Positions 8,481 to 16,433 of a DNA stretch of 64,000 bases are shown here, in pieces; within the stretch, counting starts at the first letter, position 1, and each line of letters opens with the position of its first letter. The notes beneath the pieces are model-generated. The model saw nothing but the letters and a program-made list of their open reading frames with translations. It had not been told where the DNA came from and did not search any database. The stretch is taken from NCBI GenBank assembly GCA_023229945.1, contig JALNYH010000003.1, positions 98,263 through 162,262 of the forward strand, written 5' to 3'. The translations under genes and the position numbers were made by a program. The DNA comes from Arcobacteraceae bacterium (lineage in GTDB: Bacteria; Campylobacterota; Campylobacteria; Campylobacterales; Arcobacteraceae).

Positions 8481-9146
8481 CTATCTGAGATTGAAAGCTA
8501 TTTTTAGATTTATAACCATAGGGAACACATCGAGTTCATGTGGTATTGTGACTGGAAAACTTTTTTGTAGAGCATCTTCTATAGAAGCTTTGAATATATT
8601 ATGACCTTGAAGGTTTATATTTGATATATCTCCACTAGATAGCAAAGTAAAGCTTACATCAATAATACCTTGTATACCCCTTGATATGGCTCTTGGTGGA
8701 TAAACTTTGTTTTTGTCTATTTTGATTTTTATATTTTTCAAAAACTCCTCTTTTATAGCATTTGTATCTATTTGAGGGGCTTGTGAGATTTGTTTTTCTA
8801 TGATCGTTTCTGTTGGCTTAGTATCTGTGTTTGTGATAGGGGTTACTTCTTTTATAATCTCTTGTTGAGTTTGCTTTTCTTTTACTATTTCTTGTTTTAG
8901 TGGTTTTTTGGCGATTGGTTTTGGAGGGATAATTGGCTCAATCTTTTTTACTTGCTCTTCTACTATTTTTTGTTCTATTGGTTGGGGTTTTTGTGAAATA
9001 ATAGTAAAAGATATTTTTTGCTCATTTTTTGATATGTTTTGTGCATAAATTGTTTTGTTTTGGAATAGCAAAAATATCCCAAAAATAAGTGATGAAAATA
9101 GAAAAAGTGTAATAAAAAATGAATTATAATATCTACTTGTTGTCAT
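8481..9146 (-). CDS. tonB: TonB energy-transducing protein
   Basis: A 221-residue protein with one N-terminal membrane anchor (about 10-30), a long Pro/Lys/Glu-rich periplasmic spacer (IEPIIPPKPIAKKPLKQ and onward), and a C-terminal TonB domain containing YPPRAISRGIQGIIDVSF. It carries the energy of the ExbB-ExbD motor to outer-membrane receptors. It overlaps exbD by 14 bases and closes the operon that begins with the receptor at 18623. Co-location implies that it serves this receptor first, although TonB proteins can be shared. Confidence 0.93.
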   Translation of the reverse strand: MTTSRYYNSFFITLFLFSSLIFGIFLLFQNKTIYAQNISKNEQKISFTIISQKPQPIEQKIVEEQVKKIEPIIPPKPIAKKPLKQEIVKEKQTQQEIIKEVTPITNTDTKPTETIIEKQISQAPQIDTNAIKEEFLKNIKIKIDKNKVYPPRAISRGIQGIIDVSFTLLSSGDISNINLQGHNIFKASIEDALQKSFPVTIPHELDVFPMVINLKIAFNLR

Positions 9147-9519
9147 TTGTAATAATCCCTAAGTTTTCAAAAGAATATTTTTTTACAATATCAAGTATAT
9201 ATACGAATTTTTCAAAAGGGACACTTTTGTCGCAATTGATATAAACATTTGTATTTGCTTTATATTGTGAAAGTTGATTGTCTATTTCATTGATATCTAT
9301 AGCAACTTTTCCAAAAAATATTTCATTTTCTTTGTTTATTGTGATAACAAGCTCTTCTTTAGGGTCAAACTCTACAGCACTAGAAGAATCAGGCAACTCA
9401 ACAGGGATAATGCCCTGAGAGACAAAAGAAGCAGTTGTAAGGACTATTACAAGAAGTACTAGCATTATATCAATAAAAGGCACTACATTGATTGAATCAA
9501 ACTTCTTAATTTTTACCAT
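9133..9519 (-). CDS. exbD: ExbD/TolR-family biopolymer transport protein
   Basis: A 128-residue inner-membrane protein with a single N-terminal helix carrying the essential Asp in NVVPFIDIMLVLLVIVL, then a periplasmic domain. With ExbB it forms the proton-driven motor that powers TonB. Its start overlaps the end of exbB and its end overlaps the start of tonB. Confidence 0.94.
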   Translation of the reverse strand: MVKIKKFDSINVVPFIDIMLVLLVIVLTTASFVSQGIIPVELPDSSSAVEFDPKEELVITINKENEIFFGKVAIDINEIDNQLSQYKANTNVYINCDKSVPFEKFVYILDIVKKYSFENLGIITNDNK

Positions 9520-9940
9520 GGCTTATTTCCCATTTTGTAACTATCACTTCAACTTTTCTTGATAAGTGGTTATAGAAAAACATAGAAGGAATCGCCACCA
9601 CAAGCCCCATTGCTGTAGCTTTTAGGGCAAGGGCTAGTGAAGTCATAATGTTTTTTACATCCATATTTCCACTTTCACCCATGATATAAAAAGTGATAAT
9701 TATACCTATTACAGTACCAAGAAGTCCGATATAAGGTGCATTTGAAGCAAAAGATGCTATTGTGTTGATATTGTTTGTAAGGTCGATTTCAAGCTCTTCT
9801 TTTGATGTATATTTTTGAATATTTACTTTTCTATAAAACATCATTCGCTCAATCCATAGCCAAACAGAAATAAAACTCATAAGTCCTAGTGTTCCAATAA
9901 TTCCATAGTCTGTAATCTTGTGTAATAATTCAATGTCCAT
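9506..9940 (-). CDS. exbB: ExbB/TolQ-family proton channel protein
   Basis: A 144-residue, three-helix inner-membrane protein; helices at about 13-32, 66-88 and 106-126. The MotA/TolQ/ExbB core is present in NAPYIGLLGTVIGII and the ALALKATAMGLVVAIPS helix. It is shorter than E. coli ExbB, as is usual in Campylobacterota. A 63-bp gap separates it from the upstream CcdA-like gene, the only real gap in the operon, and this gap contains the same direct-repeat element that precedes the receptor gene. Confidence 0.93.
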   Translation of the reverse strand: MDIELLHKITDYGIIGTLGLMSFISVWLWIERMMFYRKVNIQKYTSKEELEIDLTNNINTIASFASNAPYIGLLGTVIGIIITFYIMGESGNMDVKNIMTSLALALKATAMGLVVAIPSMFFYNHLSRKVEVIVTKWEISHGKN

Positions 9941-9974
9941 TAAGTCCCTTATTTTTTGTTAATTTTACCAATGA

Positions 9975-9996
9975 TGTGTTAATTTAATGTTAATTT
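9975..9996 (-). promoter_or_regulatory. Direct-repeat operator candidate upstream of exbB
   Basis: Two copies of TGTTAATT spaced 11 bp start to start (TGTTAATT-N3-TGTTAATT on the plus strand), 35 bases before the exbB start. The 22-bp element matches one at 18667-18688 at 20 of 22 positions. An 11-bp period of direct repeats is what OmpR/PhoB-type response regulators bind; that assignment is inference. Confidence 0.55.
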
Positions 9997-10003
9997 TTCC
10001 GTA

Positions 10004-10639
10004 CTAAAGAGATAAATATTCCAAATAAACCAATAAGCCTATCAAAATAAGCAATAAAGAAGCAAAAACTTGAATATGTTGTTTGTATCTAAATAGTTCT
10101 TTTGTAATACCTGAGCTTATTTGGAAGATAAAAAAGTAAAAAAACAAAAATGGTATCAAAACCACTCCAAGACCAAAACACAGTCCATAAGCCATAGATA
10201 TATACAAAGAATTTGCACTTGAGCTAAAAAGCATAAGTGACATTAAAGGTGTACATATGCTAAAAGAGCTAAAAAATCCTATAGCAAGATAGTTTGTGGT
10301 TGATAATTTAGAGCTATCGCATGATGTTTTGCAGCCATTGGACATAAAAGAAGAATACAAAAGCCCAGCACCAAGTATCATGATAAAAAAACCTAAAATT
10401 TGAACAAAAAACATCTCATTTATTAAAGTTTTGATTATTCCTGCACCAAAAAAGCCTAAAATTGACAATATCATATAAGCAAATACTTTAGCTCCAAAAA
10501 ATTGTGTCAAAATAGCAAAAGCTTTTGTTTTATTTTCTCCGTTTGCTAGCAAAATAGGGCTAATTACAGGCATACAACTTATTGCACATGCTGTTGCACC
10601 AAGCTGTAACCCTAAAAAGAATATTCCAAGATAAATCAT
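10004..10639 (-). CDS. CcdA/DsbD-like membrane protein (sulfite-exporter/DsbD_2 type)
   Basis: A 211-residue polytopic protein with about six membrane helices. It resembles the DsbD_2/CcdA transmembrane family that shuttles electrons or takes part in cytochrome and copper-enzyme assembly. Cysteines are found in TACAISCMP (first helix), CKTSCDSS (loop) and SSFSICTP (fourth helix); the CxxxC and CTP pair sits where CcdA proteins carry their redox cysteines. It overlaps the activase gene by four bases, so it belongs to the operon. It could instead be annotated as a TauE/SafE-like protein; its transported species is unknown. Confidence 0.75.
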   Translation of the reverse strand: MIYLGIFFLGLQLGATACAISCMPVISPILLANGENKTKAFAILTQFFGAKVFAYMILSILGFFGAGIIKTLINEMFFVQILGFFIMILGAGLLYSSFMSNGCKTSCDSSKLSTTNYLAIGFFSSFSICTPLMSLMLFSSSANSLYISMAYGLCFGLGVVLIPFLFFYFFIFQISSGITKELFRYKQHIQVFASLLLILIGLLVYLEYLSL

Positions 10640-11442
10640 AAATTTTGTTCATACCTATATGAATCTACGCCCATGATAGCAGCACCATAAGAAGTAGTAA
10701 CTTGTGGATATTTTGGTATAAATATTTTCTTACCAAGTTCATTTTCTATAGCATTTACAAGCCCTTCATTCATAGCAGGACCTCCATCAAAATATATACC
10801 TTCTTTTACACCAACTCTTTTTACTAGTTTTACTATTCTTTTGGCGATAGAATAATGAACACCACAAACAATATCTTCTACTGAGTGATTGTTCCCTAAA
10901 AGTCCTATTATTTCAGACTCTGCAAATACTGCACAAGTACTACTGACCGATAATGGAGTGCCAGTTGATTTGAAATGATAATCACCTAGTTCATCTACAC
11001 CAATTTCAAGCTTAAGAGCTACCACATCCAAAAATTTGCCAGTTCCTGCTGCACATCTGTCATTCATAGCAAAGTTTACTACATTGCCTTCACTATCAAG
11101 TGATATTGCTTTGCTATCTTGTCCACCTATGTTTATAACTGTTTTGATTTCACCATATTCTTTGGCTGCGGCTATTGCACCTATAGCATTTGCAGTGATT
11201 TCACTTATGTTTTCATCGGCTTCTTTGTATAGCTTTCTTCCATATCCAGTAGCTACAATATAAGCTAAATCGTTTTTGTCTATATTTAGTTCTTGTAGGA
11301 GGGAATCTAGTGTTTCTTGGGCATATTTATAAAACATACTTCCACTAGCACTTGTTTTGAATCCTATAATATTTTTTTCTTCATCTGTTAGTGTGATTTT
11401 GATAGATGTTGAGCCTATATCGATACCTGCAAAGTATTTCAT
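10636..11442 (-). CDS. Acyl-CoA dehydratase activase / ASKHA-type ATP-dependent reductase
   Basis: BadF/BadG/HgdC-family activator of 268 residues. The ASKHA nucleotide fold is evident in GIDIGSTSIKITL at the N-terminus and INIGGQDSKAI. The two cysteines that hold the [4Fe-4S] cluster at the dimer interface are in NDRCAAGTG and SSTCAVFAESE. These proteins use ATP hydrolysis to push single electrons at very low potential into a partner iron-sulfur protein. The partner is the next gene upstream in the operon, overlapping by four bases, exactly the pair seen for double-cubane proteins and their reductases. Confidence 0.9.
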   Translation of the reverse strand: MKYFAGIDIGSTSIKITLTDEEKNIIGFKTSASGSMFYKYAQETLDSLLQELNIDKNDLAYIVATGYGRKLYKEADENISEITANAIGAIAAAKEYGEIKTVINIGGQDSKAISLDSEGNVVNFAMNDRCAAGTGKFLDVVALKLEIGVDELGDYHFKSTGTPLSVSSTCAVFAESEIIGLLGNNHSVEDIVCGVHYSIAKRIVKLVKRVGVKEGIYFDGGPAMNEGLVNAIENELGKKIFIPKYPQVTTSYGAAIMGVDSYRYEQNL

Positions 11443-12719
11443 TTTTTATTTCTCCGTCTTGTTTTTAGTGATTCTATAAAAGCTTCTATTCTTGTACTTA
11501 ATTGACCATGTTGTGATGGGCTATAATCACTTTCTATATATAAAATTGGGATTCCAGCTTTTTCCATAGCCTCCAAAACACTTCTTTGTTCCATTTCATA
11601 CACTGTACATCCTGCAAATGCTTGGTATATTACACCATCAGCTTTGTATTGTTTTGCAAGATGGATAATTCTTCTTATTCTGTCGTCATTTTTTGTAAAA
11701 ATAGGGCAAGTACAAGCTTTTAGATATTTATCAGCTATGGAATCTAGCATATCATTTACTAGCCATTCATCAACTGCTACCATATCATTAAACATTCTAT
11801 TAGAACTACAAGTCTCATCGGCAACTATTATAGCGTCTGATTGTTCTATGATATGTGGAATTTTGTAGTTTGGAAATATTGGGGGTGAACCTGTATAGAC
11901 TATCCTTGGGCTTAATTTACCTGCAGCATTGATTTTTTCTTTGTTTCTGTTATCAAGTTCTACTAGCAAGGACTCCATAGCTTCTATCCAATTATCTATT
12001 TTGTCAAAGAAAAAAGCGTTGGTTATCAAAAAAACATCAATCCCTAAAATTGGAACTATTGTATTTTCTCTATATTTTGATAACTCATGATAAAGTGACT
12101 GGGCATATCCTATTTTTGAAATAGAAGCTTTTAGGTTTTTTCTTGATAGTTTTTTGTTTTGAAATTTTGATAGTTTGGTGGTAAATTCTTTGATACTTTT
12201 TCTAAAATACTCTCTACTTTCTTCACTCTCTTTTGTTCTAGGAAAGTCTACATCTATCACATCATATCCAAAAGTTTGTATTATTGCTCCAGATTTTGTT
12301 TTTTGGTCACAAGTTGTAGGAGAAAATACAATATCTGGTTTGTCACTAAAGTTACCACTTGCAAAATGCCCAACAGTTGCTTTGACTAGTGGACATGCCT
12401 TTTGAGGAAGCAAATCACTTCCTATTTCATCATCAGTATAAAAACCATTGCATAGCCTAATAGGGACGCCATCTAGGGCATATATGATTTCAGATGGTAT
12501 CTGAATACACATTGTTCCTACTTTGACATTTTCACTATGTAAAGCTTCATTTTTGCAATATACTCTTTCAAATAAATCATAAAAATAATCCATACTTTTA
12601 ACTGGCGATTTGAAATCTTCTTTTATACTATTTAGAAGTTTGATTGCTTCCATTGCTTTGTGTCTATTTTGTCTATCTTTTGGTGATTCTATTTTATGTT
12701 GATTGTTATTACTCATCAA
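11439..12719 (-). CDS. Double-cubane-cluster-type 2-hydroxyacyl-CoA dehydratase homologue
   Basis: A 426-residue member of the HgdB/FldB/BzdN family. Nine cysteines are present (55, 71, 90, 109, 137, 304, 336, 338, 371), including KACPLVKA, PTTCDQK, DETCSSNR, KACTCPIF and FAGCTVYE. A true 2-hydroxyacyl-CoA dehydratase needs two different subunits of this family; here there is one only, next to one activase, which is the arrangement of double-cubane-cluster proteins (DCCP) with an [Fe8S9] cluster. The characterised DCCP reduces small molecules such as acetylene with ATP in vitro; its natural substrate is not known. No CoA-ester pathway genes lie nearby. I infer a DCCP; the family is certain, the cluster type is not. 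Confidence 0.82.
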   Translation of the reverse strand: MMSNNNQHKIESPKDRQNRHKAMEAIKLLNSIKEDFKSPVKSMDYFYDLFERVYCKNEALHSENVKVGTMCIQIPSEIIYALDGVPIRLCNGFYTDDEIGSDLLPQKACPLVKATVGHFASGNFSDKPDIVFSPTTCDQKTKSGAIIQTFGYDVIDVDFPRTKESEESREYFRKSIKEFTTKLSKFQNKKLSRKNLKASISKIGYAQSLYHELSKYRENTIVPILGIDVFLITNAFFFDKIDNWIEAMESLLVELDNRNKEKINAAGKLSPRIVYTGSPPIFPNYKIPHIIEQSDAIIVADETCSSNRMFNDMVAVDEWLVNDMLDSIADKYLKACTCPIFTKNDDRIRRIIHLAKQYKADGVIYQAFAGCTVYEMEQRSVLEAMEKAGIPILYIESDYSPSQHGQLSTRIEAFIESLKTRRRNKK

Positions 12720-13695
12720 TTGACCCTTTGAATTTTTGGATACCCATTCTTTTGTTGAATCCTTCTTTTGTGGAACTGAATGTTTTTATGTTGAATATAT
12801 CAATATGCAAGGCATCATCTTCTGGACATGCCGCTACACATTTAAGGCATAAGATACAGTCATCTCTTAGTATATTTTTGCTTATTACATCATCTGCTAT
12901 ATCTTTGATTTGCATATCACAAACAGCGTAACAATCCCCACATCTAGTACACTTATCACCTTCTTTTGTAAATCTTATAATAGAAAACTTTGAAAATATA
13001 TAATGCAAGCCACTCATAGGGCAAAAAAAACAAAAAAATCTTTTTTTGACAAAGCTACCTACAAAAAATAACCCAGTAAATGCTACCCCAATTCCCGTCA
13101 AAATCATAACAGTAATAGAAGAAAAATCAATTGTCCATTGAGAAAAATCACCCACAAACATAGGAGATATTATCCTAGCTGGACACATTTGACAAAACGC
13201 ATGAGTCCACTCTCTATCCAAAACTCCCAATCCCATAAATAAAGGTACCAATAAAATGATTGCCAAAAATATATATTTTATTTTTGAAAGATTTTCAAAC
13301 TCATTTTGTGTATATGTACTAAATCTTATTCCCATTCTTTTTCGTAGAGCAGTTATCCAGTCTTGCAAAGTTCCAAAAGGACACATATAGCCACACCAAG
13401 CTTTATTTAGTACTGCAAACCAAGCTATAAAAGTAATAAGTCCTATTAATATCCCAAGGCTTGCCATAGAAAATATCACTTGCGTAGGCATTGCGAGCTG
13501 ATGCTGCAAAGATATCAAATAACAAATTGCTGATGATTCATCATTGAAAGGGCATGTAAATATAGGAAAACTAGAACCAAAGCTTATAGCAAAATATCCT
13601 CCATAAACAAATAAAATAAATGTTACAAGTTGAATCCAAAATCTTACTTTTCGCAAATCTCCATTATTAATAAATTTCTTTATTTTATTCAACAT
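12709..13695 (-). CDS. NapH-like polyferredoxin membrane protein
   Basis: A 328-residue inner-membrane protein with four or five helices, the cytoplasmic-face motifs CGYMCPFGTLQDW and CFFCPMSG, and two C-terminal [4Fe-4S] ferredoxin motifs, CTRCGDCYAVC and CILCLKCVAAC. This is the NapH/NosR-C/CcoG architecture, which transfers electrons between the quinone pool or membrane donors and periplasmic or cytoplasmic partners. It overlaps the giant FeS/NosL gene upstream and the double-cubane gene downstream. No napA or nosZ is in the window, so it is not part of a standard nitrate or N2O system here. Confidence 0.85.
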   Translation of the reverse strand: MLNKIKKFINNGDLRKVRFWIQLVTFILFVYGGYFAISFGSSFPIFTCPFNDESSAICYLISLQHQLAMPTQVIFSMASLGILIGLITFIAWFAVLNKAWCGYMCPFGTLQDWITALRKRMGIRFSTYTQNEFENLSKIKYIFLAIILLVPLFMGLGVLDREWTHAFCQMCPARIISPMFVGDFSQWTIDFSSITVMILTGIGVAFTGLFFVGSFVKKRFFCFFCPMSGLHYIFSKFSIIRFTKEGDKCTRCGDCYAVCDMQIKDIADDVISKNILRDDCILCLKCVAACPEDDALHIDIFNIKTFSSTKEGFNKRMGIQKFKGSIDE

Positions 13696-16414
13696 TTTTT
13701 ATCTCTTTTATTCTTTTTGCACTTTGAAGTCTATACAAATATACAGTCAATGAAATCAATACTAATAACCCAAATCCTATCATTAAACCAGATGAATATG
13801 ATTTGTACTCATCTTCACCTGGATAAAATGAGATAGGATAAGTTAGGATGAATTTTTCTTTATTGAAATCTTTTGTTTGACTCTGTTTTTCAAATTCCAT
13901 GGTAATTAATAAATTTTGCTTATGTCTTTTATCAAATTCTGTCCATTTTGGAAAGTAGTCTTTGATAATGTTAAATACTACAAACCCATCTTTATCTGTT
14001 GTAAGATTTTTTACCCATCCAGTATCAAGACTAACTTTAATTTTTGCATTACTTAAAGGTTCATGATCCAACAATGCTTTGAATTTTAGTTCTTCACCGC
14101 TATAGTTTTTATAAAAATAGCCATCTTCTTTATTACTTCTAAAACGCACCAAATCAATTCTTGGTTCTTTTGCAAAGAGTACTTCTTTATCAATATCTGA
14201 ATACTTATCATTGTTGCCATGACTTCCATGTAGGTATTCCATCTTTGCTATTTTGTAATATAAGGTATCATGTTCTATTGCTTCATTTATTGCAAATAGT
14301 GTGTAGTAACCATTATTTGGTATTTCAAAAACAAAGGCACTTGTTTTTTTATCTTTAGGTAAATTTCTGAACTCATTTTTTACATTATAATAAAAAGTTT
14401 TAGATTCAATTAATGCATCACTTTTATTAGTTAAATCACCAAAAACTAACCATATTTTTTTGGTTGGAATTGCATTTGGATTACCACCGCCATGATTATG
14501 CATAGAGCTACCTGCTCGTTGATTGTTTGATTGGGTAGGATCTTCAAGAGTAAAGAATACAGATTCGTTTTCTTGAAGTATTTTCATTTCGCTTACACCA
14601 AAATCTTTTGATGTGGCTTGAAGTGCCGTGTCAAAATCTACTATTTCGCCACCATGTTGTTTTGCAAATTCTATTGCTTCTAATTTTTCTTTAAATGCAT
14701 ATTTACTTATAGCACTCATTGTAGCGGACTTATTGCTACCAACAACATAATAAGCTTTTTTGGCATCTATGAATTTCAAGCTACTCACATCCACAACTTG
14801 TACATTTTCTAAAGGCAATTTATTGATAATCAAATCCTCATATAAGCAATGTATGGAACAATACTGTCTTATTTTACCATCTAGCGTAGCAGAATGATTT
14901 GTTTTATAAAATTGTGGTAGATTCATACCGCATACAATACCGCTTGTTTTATTTTTGCCATCTTGAAGAAGAGTTGCTTCTTTGAAAGAAACACTTTGAA
15001 ACATGGGCTGAGTGCTTCCACCATGTGAATGAGTAGTATGACCTTTATTGTTAGCGTTTACACCATATTTTGTAAAAACATATCCTCTATATGAGTTGAT
15101 TCCTATAAAAAATAGAACAAGTAAAGAGGCAAAAATATATGCAACTATTTTTCTAAGCTTAGTGCTATCTACAAGCTTCAATCTAATGTATAAAAGGACT
15201 AAAGTCCAAATAATACCTACCCATTTTAGAAGACCTAGATAATTTAGCCAAGAATCTCCTCTTTTTGCCAACGGAGCAACACTTGAACTAAAATTAAATA
15301 CTTGAGCAAAGCCTTGTATAATAGTTTGATAATCTTTTATAAAAAAAGTTTCAAGAGTATGCCCAAGTGAACCCAAAATAAATAAAGGTGCATACGCATA
15401 TCCAAGTGTTACAAATATATCAGAATAATCTTTTCTTAGTACTTTGGCAGCTAAATAAAGTCCAGCAACAGCAAAAAAAGATGTCAATAAAATGGCATAC
15501 ATAAATGCAAACATTCCACCATATTCATCAAGACCTAAAAATGTAGCTGTTTGATTCCATATCATACTATTAGCAATTGCACTTCTGTCTAAACCATGAG
15601 CAAAAGTCATGGTAACTGGTATAGAAGCCAGAATAAGTATATATACCCATATCTCAGTATTAATAGTTTTGAACTTATTAAATAGCTTTTGGGATGGCTT
15701 GATAAGCTTGAATTTTACCGCTTCACAGCTATTTGCACACTCCATACACAAAGTACAATCATCCATAGAGTTTTTCTTGGCAAATGTAAAAGGTTTCAAA
15801 TCATAAGGACAGGCTTTTGCACACTCAAATGTTTTACACTCTTTGCAAGTATCCGTATAAGTTTCTAGCTTGGTAAAAGAAAGTTTATCATAAGCTCTAC
15901 ACATACTCCCAATAGGGCATATATATTTACAATAACTCATATCTTTGTATAAGTAATAAAATAAAAAAGCTAAAACAGTCATACCACCAAACATACCAGC
16001 CGTGGCAAGTGGTGATTTCCAAAATCCAGGAAATGTATAATAAATTCCCCACCATCCAACTACAAGTAAAAATATCCCTATATATCTATTTTGTAGCCAT
16101 TTAGGGATATTTCTTTTGAGTCCAAATTTCGTTATATATTTACCAACAAATCCATGAGGACAAATCCCACAAAAAATACGCCCAAATGTGGGAAGAGTAG
16201 AAACCATAAATAAAGCCCAAAAAAGACCCCAAAAAACAGCTCCTGTAAAAATATTATTCTCTGTAGGATTTGAAAAACCGTAATATATTGCATATACAAA
16301 CAGAACTAAAATAACAATTCTGACACTCAATATAAACTTAGGATTTTTAAATAAAAATCCTAAGATTGGTTTATTGAAAATATCATTATCGTCTCTTTTT
16401 ATAAAATTGACCAT
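13685..16414 (-). CDS. 4Fe-4S membrane protein fused to NosL and Ig-like domains
   Basis: A 909-residue multidomain protein. Residues 30-240 are a NapH/CcoG-like membrane part with CGICPHG (82-86), YCKYICPIGSMC (161-172) and two ferredoxin motifs (Cys190, 193, 198, 202; Cys220, 223, 226, 230). More helices follow at about 255-440. Then come a His-rich linker (GHTTHSHGG), a NosL-like domain (about 485-600) with CGM at 495-497 and Cys519/523, a second His-rich segment (MHNHGGGN), a beta-rich region with a transthyretin/Cna-B-like fold (about 780-840), and a last membrane helix (about 880-900). NosL binds Cu(I), and CcoG is a Cu(II) reductase, so copper handling is a reasonable inference. It lies 19 bases after the receptor gene. 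Confidence 0.75.
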   Translation of the reverse strand: MVNFIKRDDNDIFNKPILGFLFKNPKFILSVRIVILVLFVYAIYYGFSNPTENNIFTGAVFWGLFWALFMVSTLPTFGRIFCGICPHGFVGKYITKFGLKRNIPKWLQNRYIGIFLLVVGWWGIYYTFPGFWKSPLATAGMFGGMTVLAFLFYYLYKDMSYCKYICPIGSMCRAYDKLSFTKLETYTDTCKECKTFECAKACPYDLKPFTFAKKNSMDDCTLCMECANSCEAVKFKLIKPSQKLFNKFKTINTEIWVYILILASIPVTMTFAHGLDRSAIANSMIWNQTATFLGLDEYGGMFAFMYAILLTSFFAVAGLYLAAKVLRKDYSDIFVTLGYAYAPLFILGSLGHTLETFFIKDYQTIIQGFAQVFNFSSSVAPLAKRGDSWLNYLGLLKWVGIIWTLVLLYIRLKLVDSTKLRKIVAYIFASLLVLFFIGINSYRGYVFTKYGVNANNKGHTTHSHGGSTQPMFQSVSFKEATLLQDGKNKTSGIVCGMNLPQFYKTNHSATLDGKIRQYCSIHCLYEDLIINKLPLENVQVVDVSSLKFIDAKKAYYVVGSNKSATMSAISKYAFKEKLEAIEFAKQHGGEIVDFDTALQATSKDFGVSEMKILQENESVFFTLEDPTQSNNQRAGSSMHNHGGGNPNAIPTKKIWLVFGDLTNKSDALIESKTFYYNVKNEFRNLPKDKKTSAFVFEIPNNGYYTLFAINEAIEHDTLYYKIAKMEYLHGSHGNNDKYSDIDKEVLFAKEPRIDLVRFRSNKEDGYFYKNYSGEELKFKALLDHEPLSNAKIKVSLDTGWVKNLTTDKDGFVVFNIIKDYFPKWTEFDKRHKQNLLITMEFEKQSQTKDFNKEKFILTYPISFYPGEDEYKSYSSGLMIGFGLLVLISLTVYLYRLQSAKRIKEIKNVE

Positions 16415-16433
16415 AATATATACCTTTTATCGA

